From positions 10,468,287 through 10,532,286 of the forward strand of contig NC_067195.1 of the NCBI RefSeq assembly GCF_000699445.3: a DNA stretch of 64,000 bases. Reading direction: 5' to 3'. This DNA comes from Schistosoma haematobium. Its lineage: Eukaryota > Platyhelminthes > Trematoda > Strigeidida > Schistosomatidae. The position numbers were made by a program, and so were the translations under genes. Every line of letters begins with the position of its first letter. Position 1 is the stretch's first letter. Positions 35,881 to 49,261 of the stretch are shown here, in pieces. The notes under the pieces are model-generated. The model did no database searches, was not told where the DNA came from, and saw nothing but the letters and a program-made list of their open reading frames with translations.

Positions 35881-38075
35881 ACTCAGAAAACTACCAATTT
35901 TTTAAAACATTGGTACCAGGTTTATATTAAAACCCAGCTCTATTTAACAACAATGGGATAATATAAATTATTCATAATAATAAGTTACTACTTCAGAAAT
36001 ACATATCTGTTTAAGGAGTTTTCATCAGTTATTAATAGGGAATGATTTTAATGTCAGATATATAATTTCTATTATACTGTCAGCAGGTGAATATGCTTCA
36101 AACTTCATTATTTTAATTGTTTTACTGCAATTACAAAACAAGTCCATGAATTCCTCTAACACTAAGTGGTTGGTATTATAGAAGTATAAATAGATGCCAT
36201 CGTTCTAACTAATCTGTTAACTGTTTATGAATCATTAAATTTACTATTGAATAATTCAGTTAATTTATCAATAAAACTGTCCATAAATTTAGTTAGAGAA
36301 TATTGACTATTTTTGCATAGATTCTTATTATTATCAAAGTAAATACTTGTGATTTATCAGTTCATGTTTTAATTTGGCAATATTATCGTATTTATAGCGT
36401 GATTAATTCATGATGTTAAGGATCATATTTATTTATTGCTTAATAAAATTGTTTTCTTCAGTATAATATATCTGCATGTAAGGTAAATGTGAGCAGTTGT
36501 CCAATATAATTATGCACTTATATGATTTATTCCAATTAATATTTTAATGCTTGTTACCAAGTCTATTTTAATTGCTTGCATCAGTTATAGTAATGTTGGT
36601 GACAGGTTTTGTTTTGTTTTCCTGTTCTGTTATGTAATTTGTTCAGTTTTGATATTGCAAATTTATTTTCAGTTTCGTCAAATGTGCGCATGTCTGTATT
36701 TTTTATGTTTAAAAATCATGCTACTTTATATTATTATAAGTAGATAAACTTACAAATGAATTATTTTGATTTTATCTTCCTGAATAACTCATGTTTAGTG
36801 ATTTAGTACATGCAATCTGTTGGATAGTAAAAAAACCAGTACTTTTGGAATCTAAAAATTTATCTTTAACATCTGTCCTAAATTTAAGACTGATGATGTA
36901 AAGATTTTAAATAGTGATAATTAGCCTTTATCAATCCTTTTTGTCAATCTATCTGTTTATGCAATTCCTAAACATTGATACTGAAATAATTTTGCCTCCA
37001 ATCTCCGATGCAAACGTAGCAATAGACTACCAATATTCGTAAAACAGAAAGAACTCTATGGTTTCTCTATATATAAGAGATTCATGCTTCCATTTGGCAA
37101 CAGTAATGGGAATCGAATCAATTATAATTACTTACGAGAAAAATGTTTATGAATATAGGAACTTAGAATGAATTGATACTGGAAGATAAAACAAATAGTT
37201 AGCTGTCAATGTCATTTCCTCAACCAACGAAGGAACATTGTACTAAAATACTGAACAAAACAAATGTGATTTGAAGCCACATGAATTGTGGCATTCAATT
37301 ATATAGAAAAAAGTAATAAACGAATTGCCAAAAAACTTAAAACTTTTAAAAGAGTCCTACAATTTATCTTTCATAACAATTTTAATCTCCGGTGATCATT
37401 GTCAATAACTTGTTTAATTTTCAAACATGATCTGAATGTTTTATTTTGAAAAGCTTTAAAGTGTAATTATTAAAAGTACAGTGAACTTATTAATACCTGA
37501 AAGTATGATTTATGTATCTACCAGAACTGTATGTCGTTTAGTATCTTCGTTAGAGACTCGTAAATAAGGTTGTGAGTTAAACCCTAGGAAGTCCTGAATT
37601 GAATGACTTCTTGGAATTGAATGACTTGGCTGTAAATGGTTTATTGACTTTCTGAAAGATATCAGCAACTATTCACTTGCTATCAATGTTTTTGCCACTG
37701 TCTGTTTCATCTAAATAAACAGGAACAATAACAAAGAAATTAGTTTTGGAGATACAAAATTAGAGCATAAATCAGATAAATTAGGTCAAAGGATGTCTTT
37801 ATAAGCTGTCGAAATACTCTCTCTGACTACTTGCGTTGATTTAATGATCAGTGTAAGAGTGCAGTTCTGACAATTCATTGACTGAGAGATAGCTAAGTCT
37901 TTAAAGTCAATTCAACATGATTCCTTAACAGGTATTTAAAATAAATGGGCACTGAATCTTAATTTTATGATCAAAATGTACCACTATAATCATTTTATTA
38001 AGTCAATCATAGACAATATTTGTAGACAACATTGAGAACAAACAGTAAATTGAATTACTATATTTTAGTTATAAT

Positions 38076-38440
38076 CAGATAAGGGTTTTGTGGAGATTCT
38101 AGTAATTTAATAATTGAATTCATGAATCGATTGAAGCCAGACTATCATGGAAAACCTGGAAATACTGGATGGACGTTTCATTCTAGTATGGGACTCCTCA
38201 GCAGTGCGCATTCATGATCCCGACCATCGCAATATTTGAACACAGGATCTATCGGTATCGCGCGCGAACACTTAATCTCTACACCACTGAGCCGGCATCC
38301 AACCGTGTTAATGTTTAACTTCAACCAATCCACGAAACTGAGCAACACGTCCACCAGTGTCTTCAGTGAGTTACTATTTCTCAACAGACCTGGTTGAATT
38401 CCACTGGTCACGGTTTCTCACTAGAACTCCAGGAAATAAC
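38076..38440 (-). mobile_element. HH-SINE, near full-length
   Basis: Minus-strand copy with leader (38440 down to about 38300), head with box A, mutated box B, hammerhead segment and tail ending in CCCTTATCTG. The ribozyme keeps CTGAGGA and GAA and a C at the cleavage position, but stem II is weak and stem III reads ACGTCCAT. Bases 38441-40404 show nothing. Confidence 0.85.
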
Positions 38441-40404
38441 AAGATTTATTATTAGTTTAATTAATTTAATTTTGACAAAATGACATATATTAGGAAGACA
38501 GTGAATAATTTGTTGCGAACATGTTGTACTTCATTCTTAGATTAATGTTACTGTTTTGGGGGAATCATAGGTCATAATCTCTTTTAAAATATTAATTACT
38601 AAATATAACAAACGTGATATTAAAATAAACCTAACACGAAATGAGATTTAACATAAACTGAGAAATATAATGCTGGAATATAACCGTACAGATATAATAA
38701 CATCAAAGTATGATTTCGATCTAAGTTTATAAGTTTATGTGAAATTGGTTACTATGATGTAATCATTTAGTTTAATTTTCTCTGTCCTATAAATCTAAGT
38801 CCTTTGAGGAGCAGCCTTTTCCCTTAAATAATAAATATAAATAAGTTATGCGTATCAAGTAATATGAAACTAGGTCTGAAGCTTCCTAACGATCACCAAA
38901 GTCCTCCACAATGAAATCTAATAAATTTTTAAATCATATCATAATAGAAATTTGAAGGTTTCTTTGAGCTTTAAGTTTACTTTTCATTTCATAGATTAGT
39001 AATAGGTGGAAAACTATTGATTATCAGCTGCATCATCCTCAATTTGAAATTTCCTTGCACAATACAGAATCAAATCTAGGAGCATGAAATATTCTGGGCA
39101 GTTCCATACAATTAAACTAATAAGCAAGGAGAAAATAATTCGCATCTAACTCATAGTAATGAACAAGTATTACCCAATGTTTACACTAATTTTTGTTCTG
39201 TTTCAAAGTTTAGTAACTCAATATGCTTGATAATAACTAGCTTTCAAACAGATTGACGAGGGTGTGTTCAGTAAACAAAATGAATGTAGATCAGGCACAT
39301 TTTGTGCGCAACAAGTAATCATGATGATAATATAAGTATCCATTCCATATTTGGACCTGATAGTTTCAATAAGTGACGATCTTGAAAATAGAAAATTTCT
39401 GGAACTGAGAGATAATAAACTTTGGTTTTCAGATCATAAGTTCATAAATAGTGTTTTTTTTTTACCTTGAGAGCTTCTTTATTGTGATACTATTCACTGC
39501 AATATTTGACTGCACCCCAAGTAGTTCTTTCAAGAACTTTTAGATTTTCCATAGTTCTTCAGGTGATTATATTAATTGATGAAACTAACTTCAAATGTTT
39601 CACAACTGAATTAATGAATTAAGTTCACGTTGATCATATAATATGAATCAAATGTTTGAAGTATTTTCATTTCCATTTCTTCATTCGTCTAATAAAATTC
39701 GATTGATCTTAGTATTGAGGAAGAAGTATAGTATTTAGTCTCTAGGGATTACTTTTAGTAGTACACCTACAAAATACTTAAAATTAAGTCTTCAAACCAT
39801 ATAAATATCCAGTAATCTGTTATTAATTTACTTGTCTATATACATGAAAATAGTGTGAATCTTACTGTATGAAACAAAATGTTTATCGAATCTACAGGTA
39901 TACACAAATAGCAATAATTGTCATGGATACATTAAAACGTTCTATAGAAATGTAATAAAATGAAATTTCTAGCAGGTGAACTATTAGTTAGAAATTAAAC
40001 ACATTTCATAAATCATTTATTTAAACTATATTAAACTTTAGGTAATATCGGCTTCTGACTAACAATCGATTCATATTTAGAACTTGTCATCATCCCAATA
40101 TTGATATTTATATGGGAGGTTCATTTCTGTACCTTTCAAAAGCCGATTGTCTACTAAACTACAAAGTTCGGATAAGTGATAACTAATGAAACAGGAATCA
40201 ATATGATTTTTTCTGTCAATGAATTATGTCAATTTAACCAGATAGTATTTCACTAAATGAATATGTTCTATTATCATTATCCAAATATAAATGTTCAGCA
40301 TAGTTTTTATTCTAGTTTTTCTAAAAAAAATAAAATATACAAACCAATGGGGATCTTAAAATATAAACCTTAATCTGTAAAAATTTAAAAATCAAGTGTG
40401 TTTT

Positions 40405-40869
40405 TTTTATGTCCCGACAAGAATAATGAATGGTAACTTTTGGGATCCATTTACGGACCAATACTAAACGCATATTCCTATTGTATAATTATTAAGTCAT
40501 TAAACTATGCATATTCATATTCCTATTATTATAAGCTTTATTTTGACCCATAAACTATTATTATACGATTTACCCAGTATATTAATTACTATCTCCCTCA
40601 TTCACAGCCACATCTGGCTAATTCTTGTACAAATGTTGTTTCATATTTTATTGGTACGTTGTAGTCTGTTTGATTGGTATATAAACTCAGTATGTTTGAA
40701 ATATAATGATTCATATTACAGAGGCTGAGATTGGTGTTCTGGACTTAACTGGCTGGGCTAGGCGGAAAGCAGGACCAATCAAGACTCTAGACTGCTCGCA
40801 CGTGTTTTACGCGTCCTTGGTCCGATCGATAATTCACTGCCCTCTAATCGGCGGTCACAAGTTATAAGA
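40405..40869 (+). mobile_element. Second copy of the LTR found at 27.3 kb
   Basis: Homologous along its length to 27348-27860 in opposite orientation, with a deletion near its 3' end. It begins TTTTATGTCCCGAC and ends TTATAAGA. The flanks (GTTTT and ATTTT) are not a clean target duplication. A TATA-like GGTATATAAACTC is conserved between the copies. No internal retroelement sequence is attached. Bases 40870-41694 show nothing. Confidence 0.7.
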
Positions 40870-41694
40870 ATTTTGTAACCAATTTACTATTTCAAAGTAT
40901 TTACTTAGTTAAAACAGAACGGAAATAAAGGTTCAATCCTAGATGATAGTTGAAACATTTTTTGAGGAAATTACTTAATTCTGTGACTTTAATTAACTCG
41001 GAACATATTTTGATGTCTAGTTGATTTGGTTGGAAAATCTTTCATGTATTGTTGTGTATAAAGTACTTTTTTGGTGATTAGTGGTTTAAAGACTACTGAA
41101 GTGAATCGAATATTAACCAGTAGCTAATATACAACGATAAGATGTACCCAAGTGGTGTTTTATTACGAGATTGGTTTACTGAAGCAACAATTAACGACAA
41201 GCTAATTGATCAATAAATAGTGATAACTGTCATCTTTGTTTAAAGTGCTAATCTATTTCCATCGGTCAGCCTGCAATGTAACTACTGGATTAAGTGACTC
41301 GACGTCTCTTACACTATGTTTTAATGTAAGGTGGTTAAGATAGTCTCCAGGAAACTCCAAATCTAGGTTTCTTAATAGCTGACACTCATCAGTATAGCAT
41401 GTCTATGATCTTGTGGGAAGTGATGGTCACTGGTGCATTTAAAAAACGTTACCCTGCTTCACAATCAATATTTATGATTTCTTCCTGTTTCCCAATAACA
41501 AACAAAATAGTTTGAGAAGTTATTCGAATTGAACAAAGTAGAAAAATACGATTTTCGTAAAAAATGATATATATTAATTATTCAACTCTCAATGTACTAC
41601 ATAACGATCAGCATACACGGCTACTTCGTAAGACATTAAAAGATACATATGAAACTTACTTCAAGATGCAAATCATGTGACTCCAATGAAAAGC

Positions 41695-41885
41695 TGTGAT
41701 CAGTGGATTGCGGCAGTAACTAGTCTCTCAGACATTTATCCACCGTTGGAAGTGCAAGACAGTCGTACAACATCGTGAATTGATTGAAGTGAGACATGTA
41801 AATAAATTGAAATCCGACTTAGCAATCTGAAGGTCAAGAGCTTGGGAACAACTGAAGGGTGCGTTTGATTCTTTGTACTACGATT
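41695..41885 (+). mobile_element. HH-SINE relic
   Basis: Plus-strand leader (TCGTGAATTGATTGAAGTGAGACAT region) and a decayed head, ending before the ribozyme. It lies 30 bases upstream of RTE-like copy 3. Confidence 0.5.
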
Positions 41886-41916
41886 GTGAATGCACACGGT
41901 TTAATATTATTCTAGG

Positions 41917-43047
41917 AATGGAATTCATTACTCTCCATCAACTTCATTGACTACCAAAAAGCATTTGATAGCGTGAACAGAACAACACTATGGAGGCTTC
42001 TTCGACACTATGGTGTGCCTCAGAAGATAGTCAATATCATACGAAATTCCTATATTGGATTAAACTGAAAAATCGTGCATGCAGAACAGCTCACATACTC
42101 GTTCGAAGTAAAGACTGGTGTCAGGCAAGGTGGCTTACTCTCTCTTACTTTCTCTTTCTCCTGATGATTGACTGAATCATGAAGACGTCAACATCTGGGG
42201 AGAAGCATGCGATACAGTGGACAGCTAGGATGCGGCTGGATGATCTAGACTTCGCAGATGATCTGGCCCTCCTATCGAACACACAACAACAAATGCAGGA
42301 GAACACGACCAGTGTAGCAGCAGCCTCACCATCAGTAGATCTCAACATACACAAAGGGAAAAGTAAGATTCTCCAATACAACACAACATGCACCAATCAA
42401 GTCACAATTGACGGAGAAGCTTTGGAGGATATAAAAACCCTCACATATGTGAGCAGCATCATTGATGAACATGGTGGGTCTGATGTAGATGTGAACGTGC
42501 GGATCGACAATGCAAGAGCAGCATATATCTGCAACTGCAGAACATTTGGAACTCAAAACAACTGTCTGTCAACCAACATCAATGTCGGAATTTCCAATAC
42601 AAATATCAAAACAATTCTACTGTATGGAACGGAAACTTGGACAACTACGAAACCCATCATCCAGAAGATACAAGTGTTTATCAACAATTGTCTACACAAA
42701 ATACTTGTGTTCCTTTGGTAAGACATTATCAACAACAACCTATTGTGGGAGAGAACAAACGAGATTCAAGAGGAGGAAGGAATGAGGAAGAAGTGGTGGA
42801 AGTGGATAGGACACATATTGAGGAAAGCACCGAACTGTGTCACGGGGCCACCCCTCACTTGGAATCCTCAAGGCTAGAGGAGGAGAGGAAGTTCAAAGCA
42901 TACATTATGCCGAGAATCGAAGACAGATATGAGAAGAATAAACAACAATCGAATAGAGCTAGAAAGGAAGGTTTAAGACAGAGTATGTTGGAGAATGCCC
43001 ATTCTCCATTGGGAGTAACAGACATAAGTAGGTAAATAAGTAAGTAG
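41917..43047 (+). mobile_element. RTE-like retrotransposon 3' fragment (copy 3), mosaic
   Basis: Plus-strand copy. From its truncation at 41917 to about 42838 it is nearly identical to copies 1 and 2, including the same premature stop after IRNSYIGLN and the same frameshift before the catalytic LDFADDLALL. The last 200 or so bases then diverge strongly: after the [10 protein letters not shown] block the frame reads [30 protein letters not shown]. The tail is TAAGTAGGTAAATAAGTAAG. Such a conserved centre with a divergent 3' end is unusual for target-primed insertion. Confidence 0.9.
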
Positions 43048-43362
43048 GATGGAACAGCTGTTCATGTCTTCTTATATTTCAATGTTGGTCTATTTAAGAT
43101 CGATTAAAGTTTTCAAACTAAAATAATTCTTTAATCTTTACAAAACTTTAAACTGATATCTATATACTGTTTTTGTGAAGTATATTACAGATTAAATGCA
43201 TTTTCACTAATTTTCATTATTACTCCAAAAAAAACAACCAGAAAAGCTTAAATCCGTCCTTATTATTTTAAATATCTATTTTTTGATGGCGACAAACAGA
43301 TGCTCATTAATTTAATTATGAACAAGCATAAAATCTGTCGAGATATTTTTGTTTGTTAGTAC

Positions 43363-43406
43363 ACCACCACCACCACCAACAACAACAACGACAACAACAG
43401 CAACAA
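43363..43406. repeat. (CAC)n/(CAA)n triplet tract
   Basis: Consecutive CAC triplets pass into CAA triplets with a few changes. No reading frame of interest covers it. The rest of 43048-43984 shows nothing. Confidence 0.9.
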
Positions 43407-43984
43407 GAAAATTAATGAATTACACATTTTTAATTTTTGACCATTTGTTATCAATGAAATAATTAACGTTTATTTTTTTATTTAATTCAATATTTAAGCT
43501 TTAATCATTTTTCATTGTTTATATTAATGAGAAGCTAATAGATTTTATTATTAAAAATTGAACAATTTCAAGATTTGGTTTATTTTCCGATTCTAAATGA
43601 ACCAGCCAACCAACCAAACAAACAAACATTTGAATAGATTAGTGGATCTGTTTCATTCTTTATATTCCTTTTTTTTTAAAAAAATTGTTTTTTCAGATAA
43701 ACCCCCTCCCGGTATTTTCAAAATGATTTATATTTTTAGTTTTAAAGGAAGAAACATTTTTTACTACTTTTAATTCATGGGATATTTAAGTTCTTTTTTT
43801 GTATTTCAAGTCTATGGTCTTTGTAAAAAAATTAATCATTATCGGACAGTATTTATATGGCAAAGATAAAATCATAAAATATAAAACTGTTAGCTTAATG
43901 TGTGATTTTTAGGCACCATAAAATGAAATTTCACTATAAAAATATATTTTTAAGTTAAATCAGGTTTAGTAAACGTATAACTAT

Positions 43985-44375
43985 TTTAAATTTCTTTTGG
44001 TGTTGTTTTACTCGTATCTTCCCATTGTTATTTCGGCCTGTAATTGATCAGTCTCATGCTGGTATATGTGCTTCCTGTGTGGATTGCCTTGATATAGCCT
44101 TAAGCAAAGACGGATAGTAGTTAGCAGTGGAATCCAGCTTGACATAGCTTTCGTCTTATTTGGAACTCGTCAGCTGGATATACCTACAGTTGGCTATCAG
44201 CACTTAGTAGCTAAGTGAATAACGCAATAACGTTTGAACCTAATATTACTGGGTTTGAGTTGTAGAGTGAGTTTTAGCTCTGAGATGCAGGTATATCAGG
44301 CTGACGTGTCTCAAACAGGACGAGACGCGCGTTAAACCGGATTTCACTGATAGCCACTATCCTTCTTTGTGTAGA
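43985..44375. mobile_element. Smα head-to-head pair; minus copy has an intact hammerhead core
   Basis: 43985-44195 is a minus-strand copy: tail, then a ribozyme with CTGACGA (44167-44173), GAA (44150-44152) and a TGTC cleavage context. Stem II has one mismatch, and three extra bases follow the cleavage site. 44196-44375 is a plus-strand copy with the tRNA-like head (TTAGTAGCTAAGTGAATAACG, B-box-like GGGTTTGAGT), but its core reads CTGACGT and GAGAC, so it is inactive. The two copies abut. Confidence 0.85.
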
Positions 44376-46024
44376 CACCTTTTTGAATAAGTGTTTTTAA
44401 TGACTGATCTAACAAAACATGATTAATATGTGTGCTTTAAAATGCTAAATTTCACTATTAGTTATCTACCGAATAGTTAAAATCTCACCTTGTTTACTAT
44501 TTGTGTTCATCTAGCGATTGGAAAAACTGACACGCCAAAACTGTAGTTAATATGAAAATCATAGAAATCTGATAAATAGTAATTATTCAATTAATATTGG
44601 ATTATAACTAAATGACAGTGAAAAGCGTTATATGTCTGACAAGTAGGTTAACTGATTTGCAAACTAACTAGTTGACAAGCATAAATTTATATAATTGAAG
44701 AGTGTAGTTAAATAAATAATACGTAAACTTGATGAATCCTGTACTGGAATAAATAATATATTCATTGAAACATGATTACTAATACTTTTCCAATAAATGT
44801 TATTTCATGAAAATCTTGTTCATAGAATAAACATAGAAGAAAAATATCCGAATAAAACCTGCATAGATACGATTCCAATTAGTCACCACAAACTAAACGA
44901 GTCATAAAGTTCTTGAATTGTACTACTAATCTCATCACGAAAACTTATTAAAATAGTAGTTTTTTAAACGAAATAAGTTACCCCATTTTCCTTATTATGT
45001 TCATTATTAATGTGTTACATAGAGTTAGAATTTTATACACGTTTTTTTTCCATCTTAGTTTCTTAACATGGATTACAAGCATATTTTTAGGTTTTAAACA
45101 AAACTAACATCAAGCATTTTTTAAAAGTTCACCTTGTTCAAAGTGTTCCCGAAGGTACTAAGAATAAATAATCTTTACATTTGTGTTTTATTAATAATTC
45201 AGCATTAACTAACGTCTTATTCATCTAGGTCTTTAGTGCTTAATGAATTTTATCGATCAGGTTACAATGAAGGCCACTCATTCAAATGATTCAATATAGC
45301 ATGCATTATACAGATACAATAAGTGATCAACAAGAAACCCTTAGGATCTAAGTTCTATGCTAGTTTGGACTTGTTATTAAGGTGTATAAATAGTATTTGG
45401 GAGAGCGACCGATCAATGATTTTAAGAAGCAAAACATCATGAATTTATAGGAAAACAAAAAAAATTGATGAACTACCGATTAAATACATTGAGAAACAAC
45501 CATTTTATTTAGGCAAAATGAGTCAGTTTCGAAATTTCTAAGTCACCATTATTAGCAAGTGACTTCAAGAAATTTTTGATTTGGTACTTGTTTATATCGA
45601 TTGTCTTAAACTACTTATTGCATCAGTTAGTAGTATGTAAAATATGTAAAATATTACCATGAACAAAAATTAAACAGGCACTGTCAATCACTTCAGTGTA
45701 TTTTATTAATAGATTTCCATCTCAATTGAATCATTTATTTTAGACTGTTTTATATATAATGAATCAAAACTGAGTACGTATATTTAATTATAAACATTCA
45801 CATCAAAATAACTAACTGACATTTTAATGAAGATGAATATTCAGTAAAATCATAAAATTCAGTATTAGTAAAGTTATCTGATTTCATAGCAGGAGCTTGT
45901 AATTGTACTTAACATATTTCTTTTGAAGTGTTAGATTTATTGTAAATTGTTTTGAGGTTTTCAAGTCTGAATTTAGTTTATTCAATCAGTACATGAAAGG
46001 TAATGCTTTTGGTCAGCTAATTTT
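44376..46024. other. No recognised feature
   Basis: AT-rich sequence; no element or exon seen. Confidence 0.5.
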
Positions 46025-46170
46025 CTAATTGTCCTGTACTGGGTTCGAGTACCAGAGTGAAAATCAACTCTGAGATGAAGGTACATCCAGCAGACGAGTT
46101 CCAAATAGAAAGAAACGCGCGTCCTGGATTCCGCTGACGGCCACTATCCATCACTGCTTACAAGTAAATG
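46025..46170 (+). mobile_element. Smα copy truncated at box B
   Basis: Begins at GGGTTCGAGTACC. The ribozyme has CAGACGA (U4 changed), GAA, ACGCGCGT and C, followed directly by CTGGATTCC without the three-base insertion found in the other copies here. Inactive by its core change. Confidence 0.85.
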
Positions 46171-46214
46171 TCCTGTGAAATGTTTGTATGTCTTGCTTGC
46201 TACGAGACTGAAAC

Positions 46215-46335
46215 TTGTGAGTCATATCTCTTGTGGTAAGGTCGTTGGTTCAAATTATTGAGGAGTCTTGTACTGAGACGAAATAACTATTCATTTTTTT
46301 CTAGTTTCTAATGGCAACATAACTAAAATCAATCC
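46215..46335 (+). mobile_element. HH-SINE relic
   Basis: B-box-like GTTGGTTCAAATT followed by TTGAGGAGTC and GACGAAATAACTATTCATT, so ribozyme order is kept but the tRNA-to-ribozyme spacer is deleted and stem III is lost. It directly precedes the tail of RTE-like copy 4. Confidence 0.65.
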
Positions 46336-46336
46336 A

Positions 46337-46796
46337 TTACTTACGTTACCTACTTACGACTGTTACTCTCGAAGGAGAATGGGCCGAGGACCAACATTCT
46401 CCAACATACTCTGTGCTGGACGTTCCTTTCCGGTTCTGTTATATTGTTGTTTATTCTTCCCATGTCTGTTTCCAATTCTCGGCAAGATCTGTTGTTTGGT
46501 CTTCTTCTCCTTATTCGGTCTTGAGAATTCCGAGTGAGGGGTGGCCCCGTGATACAGTTCGGTGCTTTCCTCAATGTGTGTCCTATCCACTTCCACCACT
46601 TCTTCCTCATTCCTTCCTCCTCTTGAATCTCGTTTGTTCTCTCCCACAATAGGTTGTTGCTGATAATGTCTTACCAAAGGAATACAAGTATTTTGTGTAG
46701 ACAATTGTTGATAAACACTTGTATCATCTGGATGGTGGGTTTCGTAGTTGTCCAAGTTTCCGTTCCATACAGTGGAATTGTTTTGATATTTGTATT
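46337..46796 (-). mobile_element. RTE-like retrotransposon 3' fragment (copy 4), mosaic
   Basis: Minus strand: tail repeats, then 200 divergent bases, then about 240 bases nearly identical to copies 1-3 ([20 protein letters not shown] block), cut at 46796 next to an A-rich run. The change from divergent to identical sequence falls near 46555, close to the equivalent point in copy 3. Confidence 0.85.
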
Positions 46797-47519
46797 AAAA
46801 AAAAATCAATTCATAATGTAAACCATAAAGAATTTACTTTTATTGACTCGATGATGTTAGTTGGGATGAAGGTTATTTGTCCATAATTTTTAATGATTCT
46901 TTTTAGTATTAAAAGACATGTCACATTTTAAGATTTATCATGAATTTTTAAATGAAGTTACTCTTCGTAATTTTTGTTACTTTGAACTTTATTTAGTAAT
47001 AGGACTAGATATTTTGACAAACTAAATCAGAAAAATTCTTGACAAGTAGATTTATATATATTGGATAGATTTGTAGTACTGACTACCACTTCTGTGTTTA
47101 GTATAGAACTCCTTATCATTGTCCATTCGTGACCTTAATGAAGGATCAAACATTAGCTCTTCAGAATGAAGTCTTAAGTTTAGACTAATATTTAGATATC
47201 TCGGAGTTCATTTATCTACATTTTAAGTCGGATTTAAGCTATGATAGATACTTCTATTATGAATAATTTATTTTCTTTTTAAACCATGTTGAATAACACG
47301 GCTAAAAATAGTAGATACAGTTTGTTTTTTAATACACTAAAAAGAAGATATCTTCAATTATACTTACAATATGGTAAGTTATATACAATAACACCATCTA
47401 ATAATATATTCAATATCAGATTACAAATAATTAATTATCATTATTTCTTTCACTGGACATCTCATTACCCTAGACATAGTAAATAATAAAAGATATTTTA
47501 CTGAATCTTACGGCATCCA

Positions 47520-47935
47520 ACTGTACGGAGCTGAAATGTGGAGAAATACTACAACCATCATCAAGAAGGCACCAGTATTTATAAATACTTGTCTACGCAA
47601 AATACTCAACATCCATTAACCTGATATAATCATATACAGACTTCTGTATGAGAAGACAAAGCAGCTTCCAGATGATGAGGAAATTAAGATAAGACGATGA
47701 AAGTAGATAGGATGTAGATTACGGAAATCACCAAACTGCATCACGACGCAAACCCTAACTTAGAATTTTAAAAGGAAGCGGAAAAGAGTAAGGACAGGGA
47801 ACACATTACGTCAGGAAATAGAAGTAGATATGAAAAGGATGAATAACAACTGGAAAGGACTACCCAGGATAAATTTGGATGGGGATTGCCGGTGAGTGGT
47901 CTATACTCCTCCACCAGGAGTATCAGGCGTATGAA
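47520..47935 (+). mobile_element. Old RTE-like 3' fragment
   Basis: Plus strand, starting in the LYGAEMW block and running through the C-terminal and tail regions with many stops and indels. More diverged than copies 1-4. It ends in a GAAGAA-rich run. Bases 47936-48474 show nothing. Confidence 0.8.
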
Positions 47936-48474
47936 GAAGAAGTAGAAGAAGAAGAACATTCTACTTACAGAACTTGTTCATTAAAACGTTTTTCATCGAT
48001 CTAGTCATAATACAAACGCATATTTATTTATATATTTTAATTTTGAAATCTTGTTTATTATTTTCATTTTCACCAAAACTAAATCAAAATTGATTGTCAT
48101 ATTGCATCATTCTTTCAGTTTCATAATTTGAAAATTAAATCTTTGAAATTTTGTTTTAAAACAAGTCTGTGAATTATGTACAACTGAAAAGAAAAGAAAA
48201 ATCTTAACTAAGAATTAGAAATGGTCTGTCCTACGGAATAGTCAGTAGTGTAATGAATTTCTAGATTGGGATAGTTACATTTAATCTTAAATCAATATAT
48301 TGATTAAACCGTTAATCGTGTGTTCAATGAATTCACTGTAGTCTTGGTAAATAAATAGAATTATATAGACTTATTTTAAAAGAGTAAAATTCTAAGTAAT
48401 TATAATTATGTGTACTTCAAGAAAAACGGATTGTCTATGTAGTGTAATTTATGCTCTTATATTGTTGACATTTA

Positions 48475-48985
48475 TATTTATTTAAACACATAAACATTAG
48501 TACAAGGAGGAACCAAATAGATATGTGCACATAAATCATTCGATTTGTATGAGGGCTGGAATACTTTCCGGGTGCTCAGAAAAAAGCAGGTGGTTTGCTG
48601 AGGGAACCACACCCGGATCCTTCTACCTAAAGATCTGATCCACAAAGAAGTTGAGAAACATAAGGAGATGCAGGAAAATGGTAGCCGGCAGATATGCCAT
48701 ATGCCATTTGTTCCCTCAGGATCCTGGAGCTCATGAACACCATTGTTTTGGAACCAAGGTATTCCAACTGTTCTATCTAAATCCTCCACATCTACCAACC
48801 CAGTTAAAGCACCGGACATTCACTTTTCGTCCTTTCAATTTCGTAAACAACGGTAATACCGCGTGAAGGTAGTGAGTAGGACTTACCTGGCAGTGGCTAT
48901 ATACGCGTGTCCATGTGAGAGCATTTGGAGAGTGAGAGCTGAATCTTCCCATCCTCAGCCGTACCAGGGCATTTGTTGACAGTAT
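48475..48985 (-). repeat. Unclassified 0.5 kb repeat, copy 2
   Basis: Reverse complement of the family at 30364-30885, from the A-rich tail (48475) to the GCCCTGGTACGGCTGAGG-like start. A 113-codon minus-strand frame is open here but is not preserved in the other copies. Confidence 0.7.
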
Positions 48986-49261
48986 AAATGTGAGTAAATT
49001 AACACATAGTTTAATAGTTCTATAAGAATCATAAGCTAATCATTACTTGAATTAAATCTGTTTACATCCTTATATCGGATAATGAACATGTGTAGTATGA
49101 AGAATACCTCTGTATAAAAAATGGCCTTCAAACTGAAGGAAATTATATTTACTTGGTTTTTCAAATAATTAAAGCCTAAAATTAACAAGAAATTGGATCA
49201 TAAATAAATTATGACTAAAATGAAAATGAACTGGTATCACAATGCTTTAACATAATTATTG

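Noticed and set aside
43363..43406. CRISPR-like or coding triplet array
   Set aside because: Simple CAC/CAA tandem repeat without spacers or a supported frame; the organism is a eukaryote.
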